Part shown: piece by piece, positions 1-8,886 of the stretch
How the letters are laid out: each line of letters begins with the position of its first letter
Position numbering within the stretch: position 1 is the stretch's first letter
Origin: Nitrospina sp. LS_NOB
GTDB lineage: Bacteria > Nitrospinota > Nitrospinia > Nitrospinales > VA-1
Direction: 5' to 3'
NCBI GenBank assembly: GCA_001542995.1
Contig: LFLA01000026.1
Location: forward strand, 1 to 64,000
Length of the DNA: 64,000 bases
Translations under genes and position numbers: made by a program
Notes under the pieces: generated by a model
The model's database searches: none
Seen by the model: only the letters and a program-made list of their open reading frames with translations
Told to the model about the DNA's origin: nothing

Positions 1-64
1 TGAAATTTACCCTTTAGTTTGCAACGTTTTAAGCCCATTCCCTATCATAAATAATCTTAGTTAT

Positions 65-1192
65 CTACGACAGCCCCTTCTTTTTTTCTTCAGTTCCTAC
101 GATTCTTTCAATGGAGGCAATGTATTTCAACAACTTTGTTGAGGGTGATAGTTCTGAAACGGCTTCTCCGTACCATTTCAAAGAATCAAAAATTCGTTGA
201 CTCAAAAAATTTGACTTATCTGGTTCAGTAATGGTTTGTAACCCCATATTTAAGCTATTTAGCTCATGTTTATAGTTCTCTGTTATTTTTTCAAACCAGT
301 CGTCACAAACAAAATTGCTGTCAGAATCCTGACGAAGGGAAAAATTAAAATGACCCTTAGAATTTTTAATCACGGATGCGGTTTTAATTGGTGGAGTCGC
401 AGAATTCCCTAACCGCATTTTGTCTGAATGGAATTCACCTATAATTAATTTTAAAATATTTAGTGCTCCCTCGACGGCCATTTTTGCCCGCATTTTAGAC
501 ACTTCATGATGGCAATTGTTAACAGTGACTTCTGCAACCCAATCATAATTTTTTAAATAGCTTAATGAATTATCAACCAAATAATTCGCATATTCATCCG
601 ATTGTCTTGGGGTTGCAACTTTAGATGCAGGATATCCTTCCTTAATGGCCAATTTACATCTTTCTTTATGGGATTGAGAAATTCGTTCACGTTCGAGGGA
701 AAAATTACTATTATTATTTTCAATATACTTTTCAGTCCTGAAGAATTGCACTGGGCCCATAGTAAAAGAGGATGGATTTTCATGCCGCACCACTGAACAT
801 GGAATTACGTGTGTAATTGAATCAAAACTGCGCTCGATAGTTTTATATGCTTTCGCTAGCATAAGGCTGACGTTTTTTTCGTTTACAATATTTTGCTTTT
901 CAAGAAATCGAGTAGAAAATTCTGAAAACAATTCCTTGGTAAAATCGGAGCCCTTCACTTTGTCATTTTTGTCTTTTTGGGTTGACAAGTATCTTTCGGC
1001 CATGCGGTGGAAGCGATTATGAGCTTCCTTGCCATAGATGGAGATCCCACGTCTAGAAGGGAGATTCAGGAAAAATGAAGCATCAGAGTCATGCTTTTTT
1101 AATTCCCCCGGTGTTTTAGTAAGAGATTGGAAAAAGTTTATTTTCTCAATGATAAAATTGACATCAGCTAAATTCTGCTCTGTTTTGTTCAT
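65..1192 (-). CDS. hypothetical protein, possible HEPN-like C-terminus
   Basis: 375 aa ORF; C-terminal 'LSPSTKLLKYIASIERIVG' resembles the start of Apea-type HEPN helices; the rest is not recognised. Confidence 0.5.
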   Translation of the reverse strand: MNKTEQNLADVNFIIEKINFFQSLTKTPGELKKHDSDASFFLNLPSRRGISIYGKEAHNRFHRMAERYLSTQKDKNDKVKGSDFTKELFSEFSTRFLEKQNIVNEKNVSLMLAKAYKTIERSFDSITHVIPCSVVRHENPSSFTMGPVQFFRTEKYIENNNSNFSLERERISQSHKERCKLAIKEGYPASKVATPRQSDEYANYLVDNSLSYLKNYDWVAEVTVNNCHHEVSKMRAKMAVEGALNILKLIIGEFHSDKMRLGNSATPPIKTASVIKNSKGHFNFSLRQDSDSNFVCDDWFEKITENYKHELNSLNMGLQTITEPDKSNFLSQRIFDSLKWYGEAVSELSPSTKLLKYIASIERIVGTEEKKKGLS

Positions 1193-1334
1193 AGTTTTTG
1201 AATTTATAGGGGTCGGAGGAGATTAGAGAAATTACGAATTAACAGCGACTCTTAACCTAATCTTAAGTTTATTCCCTGTTCCAGTTTTACTTGTTTGGTG
1301 GGGGTAGTGCAAGGTGGTGGGTAGCTTTTTCCAT

Positions 1335-1415
1335 GTCATCGCGAGTCGCTGAAAGCGGCGTGGCGATCTAGGATTTTTTTGGATTGCTTTGTCGTCTTTG
1401 GCTCCCTGCAAAAAT
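1335..1415. repeat. REP-like palindromic repeat (gtcatcgcgag..ctcgcaatgac type)
   Basis: gtcatcgcgagtcgctgaaagcggcgtggcgatctagg..ggattgctttgtcgtctttggctccctgc; related copies near 10259 and 25155. Confidence 0.6.
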
Positions 1416-1498
1416 AAGGGCCCTGAATGTAAATCACCCCGCCCCTCTTTAAGAAAGAGGGAGTTTGAAATCCAACCCTCTCGATCCCCCTTATCAGG

Positions 1499-1628
1499 GA
1501 GAGCTTTACGTAAGTCAGAAAAGGGTAAAGACGAGATTCTTCACTGCGTTCAGAATGACAAGAAACGCCGGTTTGTCATCCTCGAGAAGCCGAAGGCGAC
1601 GAAGGATCCGGGGTTATGCAAAGGTCTC
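1499..1628. mobile_element. 130 bp MITE-like element, copy 1
   Basis: Ends gagagctttacgtaa / ttatgcaaaggtctc are inverted; flanked by direct repeat cttatcagg; near-identical to 40310-40439. Confidence 0.7.
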
Positions 1629-1802
1629 CTTATCAGGGGGAAGTTCATTCCAGTAAGAACCTCTTATTAAACAGACCCCCCCCCTTTTAAATTACAATCT
1701 TGAAAAGAACTGTGGTTTGTCCGAGAATGCCGGAGTAACGTTTGTTCGCGTTAAACTTTCCTGTTCCTTGAATAATGCTAAACCTAATCGGGCTTTGAAA
1801 AA

Positions 1803-3383
1803 ATGGGTTTATTGACTGCCAGACCTTCTTCCGCCAAATTCGTTATGGAAGATCCCTGCTTTCTCGATGTCGGTGAACACCCGGACTGGCAAGGTCAATT
1901 CGGCAACAGCCAGCCTGTAAAGCTGGAAATCGGCTTTGGAATGGGGGATTTCCTGATTGAAATGGCGACCCGGGAACCTCATAGCAATTTTGTCGGGATA
2001 GATTTTTCCCAAGATGGTATCCGCAAATTATTGATCCGGATTAAAGAACTTCACTTGAATAATATTCGTGTTGTTTATGGTGATGTCCGGGAAAAAATCC
2101 CCTTTCTTTTCCAAGATGGTGAGTTGGATACGGTCTATATCAATTTTCCCGACCCCTGGCCGAAAAAAAGGCATTTTAAACGACGGCTGATCAAACCAGC
2201 ACTGGTCACGCTGATTGCCAGAAAGCTGACTCTGGAAGGTCACGTTTATCTGGCCACCGACAGCGAACCCTATGCCCATGAAATTCTTGAATATTTCAAT
2301 GCTGAACCCTTGTTGCAAAACAAAAGTCAGGAGCCTGGTTTTCTTTTTCGCCGTGACCAACTGCCCAAAACGAAATACGAAAAAAGTTTTATTTACGCTG
2401 GGGATAAAATCCATTACCTGGAATATTCCCGACGAGCGGCAAAGGGACAACCCGGGGAAATTGTTTCTTCTGCACAAGAAGAAACCAATGGACTTGCAGA
2501 GGAAAAAACCTTGAGCAATGACGAAATGCTGATTAAAAAATTTAAACGTACTGAAGCGAAAGCTAAAGATGCCTGTGATCTTCAACAGCTTGGCGGTCAT
2601 TTAGCCTATGCAGGCGACAGGCAGTGGGCCGAAAAAGTTTATCAAAAAGCCGAAGCCATGGCCGAAGACAGTCTGGATTTGAATTGGCTGGCCTACAATG
2701 TTTCTGAAACACTGGGCGATAAAGACTGGGCGAAAAAATTATACGATAAAGCCGAAGCCAGGGCCGAAAGCAGTCTGGACTTGAACTGGCTGGCCTACAG
2801 TGTTTCTGAAACACTGGGCGATAAAAGCCGGGCGAGAAAACTCTATGAGAAAGCTGAGAACAACCCCCAAAACATTCGTGAACTCTGTGATCTCGCTGAC
2901 AGCATTTCCGAAACATTGGGCGATCAGGAATGGCAAATAAAAGTTTATAAGAAAGCCGAAGCTATGGCGAAAGAGCATTCCGACTTCTACGAACTTGCCG
3001 ACAGCGTCTGTGCAAAGCTTGGCGACAAAAAATGGGCCAGAGAGCTCTATGAGAAAGCCGAGGACACGGCCCAAGACAGCAGCGACCTCCATAGTCTGGT
3101 CGAGAGCCTTGCAGAAAATCTGGGCGATCAGGAATGGGCTAAAAAAGTTTATTTAAAGGCCGAAAGCATGGCCCAGGACAGCACTGATTTCTGCTGTCTG
3201 GCCGAGAGCCTGTTGCAAAATTTGAGTGATGAGGAATGGGCCAGGAAGTTATATAAAAAAGCCGAAGACCAAGCTGAAGAAAGTTTTGAATACCGCTGGC
3301 TGGCCGACAGCCTGAGTGAATTACTGGGTGATAAAGAATGGGCTGAACAGGTATGTCAGAAAGCGAAAAACCTTTTTAGCTGA
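1803..3383 (+). CDS. trmB: tRNA (guanine-N7-)-methyltransferase with C-terminal 34-aa TPR-like repeats
   Basis: N-terminus LEIGFGMGDFLIEMATREP..VGIDFS..INFPDPWPKKRH is TrmB-like; C-terminus has about 8 repeats of GDKxWAxKLYxKAExxAxxSxDLxxLAxSxSETL. Confidence 0.85.
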   Translation: MGLLTARPSSAKFVMEDPCFLDVGEHPDWQGQFGNSQPVKLEIGFGMGDFLIEMATREPHSNFVGIDFSQDGIRKLLIRIKELHLNNIRVVYGDVREKIPFLFQDGELDTVYINFPDPWPKKRHFKRRLIKPALVTLIARKLTLEGHVYLATDSEPYAHEILEYFNAEPLLQNKSQEPGFLFRRDQLPKTKYEKSFIYAGDKIHYLEYSRRAAKGQPGEIVSSAQEETNGLAEEKTLSNDEMLIKKFKRTEAKAKDACDLQQLGGHLAYAGDRQWAEKVYQKAEAMAEDSLDLNWLAYNVSETLGDKDWAKKLYDKAEARAESSLDLNWLAYSVSETLGDKSRARKLYEKAENNPQNIRELCDLADSISETLGDQEWQIKVYKKAEAMAKEHSDFYELADSVCAKLGDKKWARELYEKAEDTAQDSSDLHSLVESLAENLGDQEWAKKVYLKAESMAQDSTDFCCLAESLLQNLSDEEWARKLYKKAEDQAEESFEYRWLADSLSELLGDKEWAEQVCQKAKNLFS

Positions 3384-3415
3384 GATACCGCAGTTGCAGT
3401 TAAGGGTGGGTTTGC

Positions 3416-3939
3416 TCACTCGTGACATTCTTCAATGCAGGCCTCTAAACCTTTGCTAATGACTTCTATGATTTCATTTTTCAGGGTTTCGCCTAACTCA
3501 TTAATTCCGCCTTCATCGCAATTTTCTATTTTCCACTCATAACCTTCAGATAGATCTTTTTCGGCGCATATTTTTTTAACTTCGGCAATAGCCTCTTCCT
3601 TTGTGTCAGATTTCAAGGGAGCTTCCAGATTGGTGTTGACCGAGATTTGGGCGACGTTTAAATCATAGTGAGCGGTGAACCCATCCCAGAATATATTTTC
3701 ATCGGTTTCATCCTGTTCGAGCTGTTCAATGATGTTGTCTGATAATTTATCGTCAAAGGTGTTGATTCCCCCGTGCTCACATCCTTCAATTTTCCACTTA
3801 TAACCTTCGAATATTTTTTTTTGTCTATCATCCTTTCAACTTCTTTGTTGGCTTCTTCTTTAGTGGTTCTGGATTTCAACCGTACTTCCAGATTTGTATG
3901 CACATAGATATTACGAACTTTTAATTTCAAACTACTCAT
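3416..3939 (-). pseudogene. two-module hypothetical protein interrupted by a frameshift at an A9 run
   Basis: ORFs 3416-3616 and 3658-3969 join by a -1 shift at 3814-3822, giving duplicated modules NIYVHTNLEVRLKSRTTKEEANKEV..GYKWKIEGCEHGGIN and QISVNTNLEAPLKSDTKEEAIAEV..GYEWKIENCDEGGIN. Confidence 0.65.
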
Positions 3940-4173
3940 TTTTAATCCTCTATTAGCGGTTCCTGCCAAACGGCTTTATTTTTATTTAATACTTGATCCT
4001 GCTTTCTAGGGTTTAGAGTTGGGAATTAAGATAAGGATTTAATATTTTTGTCCATTTTTGAATTAACATTGGAATGGGAAAAATGTAAGTTTTGCGCGGC
4101 CTATCCGACTGCTTTCTAGATGATTAAGGGAAGAGGACATCATTGCTGAGGAAGAATATTATATAGCCACACC

Positions 4174-5535
4174 CTAATAGAACACTTTAGCGATGAAGAC
4201 GATGCCCACCGCAACCGGGGTGATATAGCGGATGAGGAACTCCCAACTTTGCGCCCAGGGGAAGCCGAACTTGTTTTTGTGTTTTTCGATTTCAATATGT
4301 GCGTTTTTGGTTCCCCAGACCCAGCCTACGAAAATGGCGGTCAACATGCCGCCTAACGGTAAAAGGTAATTGGAAGCAATGTTGTCAATATGATCGAAGA
4401 AGGTCATGCCGAGAAACTTAACGTCTGCCATGACCCCGAACGAAAGCCCTGATGGAATGCCAAACGCGAAAATGGCGGACCCGACAATCAGCACGGCTCT
4501 TTTTCGTTGCCATCCACGCTGGTCGATGAAATAGGCCACGACCACCTCCAGCAGGGAAATCCCCGATGTGATGGCGGCAATGGCCAGCAGGATGAAGAAG
4601 ATAGCTGCTACGCCATGACCCAATGGCATCCCGGCAAATACGGTGGGCAGAACGCTGAAAACCAGCCCCGGTCCTTCGGTAGGTTCGAGTCCCATCGCAA
4701 ACACCGCCGGGAAAATGACCATGCCGACCAGAAGGGCGATGAGGGTGTCGAACATCACAACATAAACGGTGGAAGAGGTCAGGTTTTCTTTTTCCGGCAG
4801 GTAACTGCCGTAAGTGATCATAGCCCCCATCCCCAGGCTGAGTGAAAAGAAGGCGTGCCCCAAAGCAATGAGGACTACGTTGCCGCTGATCTTGCTGAAG
4901 TCGGGAGTTAGATAAAAGGCCACGCCTTCCATCGCTCCATCGAGAGTGAGGGAGCGAATCATCAGTAGAATCAGGATGATGACCAGAGTCGGCATGAGGA
5001 TGTTGCAGGCTTTTTCAATGCCTCCATGCACGCCTCTTAAGACGATGGCGATGCAGGTCCCCATGAATAGCGCGTGGTAGAAAAGCACTTCCCCGGAATT
5101 TCTTATAAAGCTTGCAAAAAACTCGCCCGATTCCTTAGGGGAGGAAAATGCCAGCACCGAACCGGTGATGGATTTCGCGACATAAGCGAAAGTCCAACCG
5201 CCCACCACCCCGTAAAAGGAAAGAATAAGGAATCCGCCGAGCACGCCCATATAACCGATACCGATCCACGGCGATTTGGGTTGCAGTTGTTCAAAAGCGC
5301 CGACCGGGTTGCGATTGGTTTTTCGGCCCAGAGTGAATTCGGCCAGCATGACGGGCGTACCGATCACGAAAATACAGACCAGATAAATGAGCACAAACGC
5401 CCCGCCGCCATTTTCGCCCACTATATAAGGAAACTTCCAGATATTACCGAGTCCGACCGCGGACCCGGAAGCGGCCAGGATGAAACCCATGCGACTTCCC
5501 CAGAACCCGCGCTGATTATTGCTTTCGGTCTTCAT
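4174..5535 (-). CDS. sodium-dependent transporter, neurotransmitter:sodium symporter (SNF) family
   Basis: WGSRMGFILAASGSAVGLGNIWKFPYIVGENGGGAFVLIYL signature. Confidence 0.93.
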   Translation of the reverse strand: MKTESNNQRGFWGSRMGFILAASGSAVGLGNIWKFPYIVGENGGGAFVLIYLVCIFVIGTPVMLAEFTLGRKTNRNPVGAFEQLQPKSPWIGIGYMGVLGGFLILSFYGVVGGWTFAYVAKSITGSVLAFSSPKESGEFFASFIRNSGEVLFYHALFMGTCIAIVLRGVHGGIEKACNILMPTLVIILILLMIRSLTLDGAMEGVAFYLTPDFSKISGNVVLIALGHAFFSLSLGMGAMITYGSYLPEKENLTSSTVYVVMFDTLIALLVGMVIFPAVFAMGLEPTEGPGLVFSVLPTVFAGMPLGHGVAAIFFILLAIAAITSGISLLEVVVAYFIDQRGWQRKRAVLIVGSAIFAFGIPSGLSFGVMADVKFLGMTFFDHIDNIASNYLLPLGGMLTAIFVGWVWGTKNAHIEIEKHKNKFGFPWAQSWEFLIRYITPVAVGIVFIAKVFY

Positions 5536-5566
5536 CTAAATGGGAGTATATTTCTAATATGACTCG

Positions 5567-7429
5567 TTGTTGGCAACCGGGAGGTTTCCCCTGGAAAAAA
5601 TAATCAAAGATATTATAGAGAATATTCCCAAGCTACCCGGCATTTATATCATGAAGGATTCCCGATTGGAAATTCTTTATATCGGCAAGGCCAAAGTTCT
5701 GAGAAACCGGGTGCGTTCTTATTTCCAAAATTCCCGCACCCTTCACCCCAGGACGAGGATGTTTTTGGACAAAGTCCGCGACATCAAGTTTTTGACCACC
5801 AAGACCGAAGCCGAAGCGCTGATCCTGGAAAGTAATTTCGTCAAGAAGCATCAACCCCGCTATAACGTCCTGCTCAAAGACGACAAGCATTACCCTTATT
5901 TACGTTTGACCACGCAGGAGAAATTTCCAAGGCTGGAGGTGGTGCGCCAGGTGCGAAAAGACAAGGCGACCTATTTCGGTCCTTATACCATGGTCAAGGA
6001 AGTCCGTGAAACGATCCGGCTGATTTATAAAATCTTTCCGCTTCGCCAGAGCAAAGACAAGCTGAACGGACAACCCATGCGTCGCCCCTGCCTCAACCAC
6101 CAGATGGGCCGGTGCCTGGCCCCGTGTGCCGGCAAGGTTTCTCCCGACGAATATAAGAAAGTGGTTGAGGATGTGGAGCTGTTTCTCAAAGGCAAAAACA
6201 CGTCGCTCCTGAAAAACCTGAAGGCGGGTATGGAAGCGGCGTCTGCAGAGACACGCTACGAAGAAGCCGCGATTTTCCGGGATAAAATCCAAGCTGTGCA
6301 AACGGTGCTCGACAAACAGAAAATCATCTCCACTTCTCTGCAGGATCAGGATGTCATTGCCTATTGTTCCGAAAAAGATCAGGCCATGGCGCAGGTGCTG
6401 ATCATCCGTGATGGAAAAATGCTGAGCGAAAAAATATTCAAGATGAAATCGCTCAACGAAATGGAAGAAGATGAAACCCTGTCCTCTTTTCTCAAACAGT
6501 ACTACGCCGAAGAGGTGGTTCTGCCCGCTGAAATTTTATTGCCCCATCCTGTTGAAGATTCCGATTTGATCGCCGACTGGCTGTCAGAAAAAAAAGGAAC
6601 CCGGGTGAGGCTTGAAACTCCTGTAATCGGTAAAAAACGCGATCTCGTGAGAATGGCGGAAGAAAACGCCCGCTTTGCCATGAGAGTGGAGCGCGACAAG
6701 GGCAATGTTGGCACCCGCTCGCTGGAAGAACTGCAAACGGCTCTCGGCCTGAACCATTTCCCGGAAGTGATTGAAGGGTTTGATTTGTCCAATATATCGG
6801 GAAGACACGCGGTGGGTTCGATGGTGGTGTTTGAAAACGCCCTGGCAGAAAAATCTAAATATCGCCGCTACAAAATTGCCACAGTAAAAGGAATTGACGA
6901 TTACGCCATGCTGAGAGAGGTGATGACCCGCCGTTATCGCCGCCTCCTCAACGAGGGCAGTCCGTTGCCCAATCTGGTGCTCATCGACGGGGGTAAAGGC
7001 CATTTGAACTCCGGCCGGGAAGTTTTTGAGGCCTTGGGACTTCTTGACCGGGTCGATCTGGCCTGCATCGCCAAGGGGAAATATCGCAACAATCTTGATA
7101 CGGATGAGGTTTATTTATTGCACAAAAAAGAACCGGTGCTTTTTAAAGAGAACTCCCCTTCCCGATTTCTCATGCAACGGATTCGCGATGAGGCGCACCG
7201 GTTTGCCATTTCCCATCACCGTCGATTACGCGACAAGGAGGCTTTGAGTTCGCCGTTGGAAAACATTCCGGGTATCGGCAAAAAACGCCGATTGCTGCTT
7301 TTAAAGCAATTTGGCAGTCTGGAAAATATCCGCAATGCTTCGGTGGAGGAACTGACCACCCTGCCGGGCATCACCCCGTCTCTGGCAGAAAAACTGCGCC
7401 AGCGTGACGCTGGACCCAATGAGCAATAG
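5567..7429 (+). CDS. uvrC: excinuclease ABC subunit C
   Basis: GIYIMKDSRLEILYIGKAKVLRNRVRSYF GIY-YIG domain, UvrC homology region, helix-hairpin-helix; last residues RQRDAGPNEQ lie in a dispersed repeat. Confidence 0.97.
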   Translation: MLATGRFPLEKIIKDIIENIPKLPGIYIMKDSRLEILYIGKAKVLRNRVRSYFQNSRTLHPRTRMFLDKVRDIKFLTTKTEAEALILESNFVKKHQPRYNVLLKDDKHYPYLRLTTQEKFPRLEVVRQVRKDKATYFGPYTMVKEVRETIRLIYKIFPLRQSKDKLNGQPMRRPCLNHQMGRCLAPCAGKVSPDEYKKVVEDVELFLKGKNTSLLKNLKAGMEAASAETRYEEAAIFRDKIQAVQTVLDKQKIISTSLQDQDVIAYCSEKDQAMAQVLIIRDGKMLSEKIFKMKSLNEMEEDETLSSFLKQYYAEEVVLPAEILLPHPVEDSDLIADWLSEKKGTRVRLETPVIGKKRDLVRMAEENARFAMRVERDKGNVGTRSLEELQTALGLNHFPEVIEGFDLSNISGRHAVGSMVVFENALAEKSKYRRYKIATVKGIDDYAMLREVMTRRYRRLLNEGSPLPNLVLIDGGKGHLNSGREVFEALGLLDRVDLACIAKGKYRNNLDTDEVYLLHKKEPVLFKENSPSRFLMQRIRDEAHRFAISHHRRLRDKEALSSPLENIPGIGKKRRLLLLKQFGSLENIRNASVEELTTLPGITPSLAEKLRQRDAGPNEQ

Positions 7430-7595
7430 CTTTTTCTGGCAAGCAAAGAGTTGTCTCGGCTTGAAGAGGCTTTGCCCATTGCCCCCACGGCTAGTGGCCA
7501 GCGACCGGGGGCAACTAGCAATGGCTTTCATCTGCCAGTAAAGAGTTGTCTCGGCTGATAAGACTATTGCCAGTTCCCTCCCACGGGAGTGGGTG
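7399..7595 (+). repeat. hairpin-bounded dispersed repeat, two cores in tandem
   Basis: ccagcgtgacgctgg hairpin; cores gcaatagctttttctggcaagcaaagagttgtctcggcttgaagaggctttgcccattgc and gcaatggctttcatctgccagtaaagagttgtctcggctgataagactattgcc; terminal cccacgggagtggg. Confidence 0.8.
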
Positions 7596-7734
7596 GCTTT
7601 TATCTGCGCTCAATCGTGTATGGGTGATATTTCAAAAATAACGGGTTGTCTTTTGGGCACGATATTTTTGCTGGTTGCTGTCTCCGAAAAAAGTTGGGGG
7701 GGGCAGGTGTCCGATATGGGGGAAATTAAATCTC

Positions 7735-8094
7735 AATAAATGTTAACCTGCCGTTTCATAAAGCCTGGCTGGAGGAAGAGGAACACCGGGAAGTTGAAGA
7801 TACCCTGAACTCCGGCTGGCTGACCACGGGTCCCAAAACCCAAAAATTTGAAGAGGCATTCAAAGACTATATAGGGTGCAAGCACACGGTGGCCTTGAAC
7901 TCCTGCGCGGCAGGATTGAACCTGGCCCTGCACCTGCAACCTTATTTGTGAAAAACTTCAACACCAAGCCTCAGGATTTCCCCGTCGCTTCAAATTATTC
8001 CGAACGGGTCATCAGTCTGCCCCTGTATCCGAAAATGTCTCCCGATGATGTGGAACGAGTGATCGGAACCGTGAAGGTTCTCGCCTTACACTAA
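7735..8094 (+). pseudogene. DegT/DnrJ/EryC1/StrS aminotransferase, internal-deletion remnant
   Basis: N-terminal VNLPFHKAWLEEEEHREVEDTLNSGWLTTGPKTQKFEEAFKDYIGCKHTVALNSCAAGLNLAL and C-terminal YSERVISLPLYPKMSPDDVERVIGTVK with the catalytic centre missing. Confidence 0.8.
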
Positions 8095-8500
8095 AACCTG
8101 GGGATTCTTCACTGCGTTCAGAATGACAGCAACAAGATTCTTCACTGCGTTCAGAATGACAACAGCGGGATTCTTCACTACGCTCAGAATGACAAGAAAT
8201 GCCAGTTTGTCATCCTCGAGGAGCCGAAGGCGACGAAGGATCTCGCCTTGCACTAACCTGGAGATTCTTCACTGCGTTCAGAATGACAGCAACAAGATTC
8301 TTCACTGCGTTCAGAATGACAAGAAATGCCAGTTTGTCATCCTCGAGGAGCCGAAGGCGACGAAGGATCTCGCCTTGCACTAACTTGGAGATTCTTCACT
8401 GCGTTCAGAATGACAGCAACAAGATTCTTCACTGCGTTCAGAATGACAAGAAACGCCAGTTTGTCATTCTGAGGAACAAGGTGACGAAGAATCTCAGGTT
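8095..8500. repeat. tandem array (~127 bp period) of the MITE/REP-like hairpin sequence
   Basis: Repeated gattcttcactgcgttcagaatgaca..tgtcatcctcgaggagccgaaggcgacgaaggatctcgccttgcactaac; 'gagattcttc' recurs at 8261 and 8388. Confidence 0.85.
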
Positions 8501-8593
8501 ATGCAAAGGTCTCTCTTTCTCAAAGAGGGGATGGGGTGATTTGCATTAAGGGATGTTGACTTGTCTGGTGGGCCAAGTACTCCAACAATTCCC

Positions 8594-8622
8594 TTGCATG
8601 ATATCAATATTGATACTATAAT
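8594..8622 (+). promoter_or_regulatory. predicted hicAB promoter with palindromic operator in the spacer
   Basis: TTGCAT (8594-8599), 17 bp spacer, TATAAT (8617-8622); perfect palindrome TATCAATATTGATA (8602-8615). Confidence 0.6.
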
Positions 8623-8628
8623 AGGCCT

Positions 8629-8886
8629 GTGGGCAAAGTAGACAAGCTACTGAAAGAGGTGGAAGCAAACCCTGAAAACGTGAGGTTTGCCGACCTTGCA
8701 AAGTTATGCGCTCACTATTTTGGTGAACCTCGTAGCAAGGGCACAAGCCACCATGTTTACCAAACGTCTTGGCATGGAGGCCCTCGCGTAAACATTCAAA
8801 AGAGTAAGGATGGAAAGGCTAAACCTTACCAGGTGAAGCAAGTGTTGGCCGCCATTAACAAACTGGGGGATGCGGACAATGGTTAA
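8629..8886 (+). CDS. hicA: HicA-family toxin (type II toxin-antitoxin)
   Basis: Small protein with GTSHHVYQT..PRVNIQ and KPYQVKQVLAAI, HicA-like. Confidence 0.75.
   Translation: MGKVDKLLKEVEANPENVRFADLAKLCAHYFGEPRSKGTSHHVYQTSWHGGPRVNIQKSKDGKAKPYQVKQVLAAINKLGDADNG

Noticed and set aside
8095-8500. CRISPR-like array
   Set aside because: Units are ~127 bp and internally palindromic with no short-repeat/unique-spacer alternation; no cas genes in the window.
8123-8549. Arg/Ser-rich ORFs (RSRRRRRI...) at 1389-1670, 8123-8549 and 40189-40458
   Set aside because: They are translations of the MITE/REP repeat, recurring wherever it occurs; not credible proteins.
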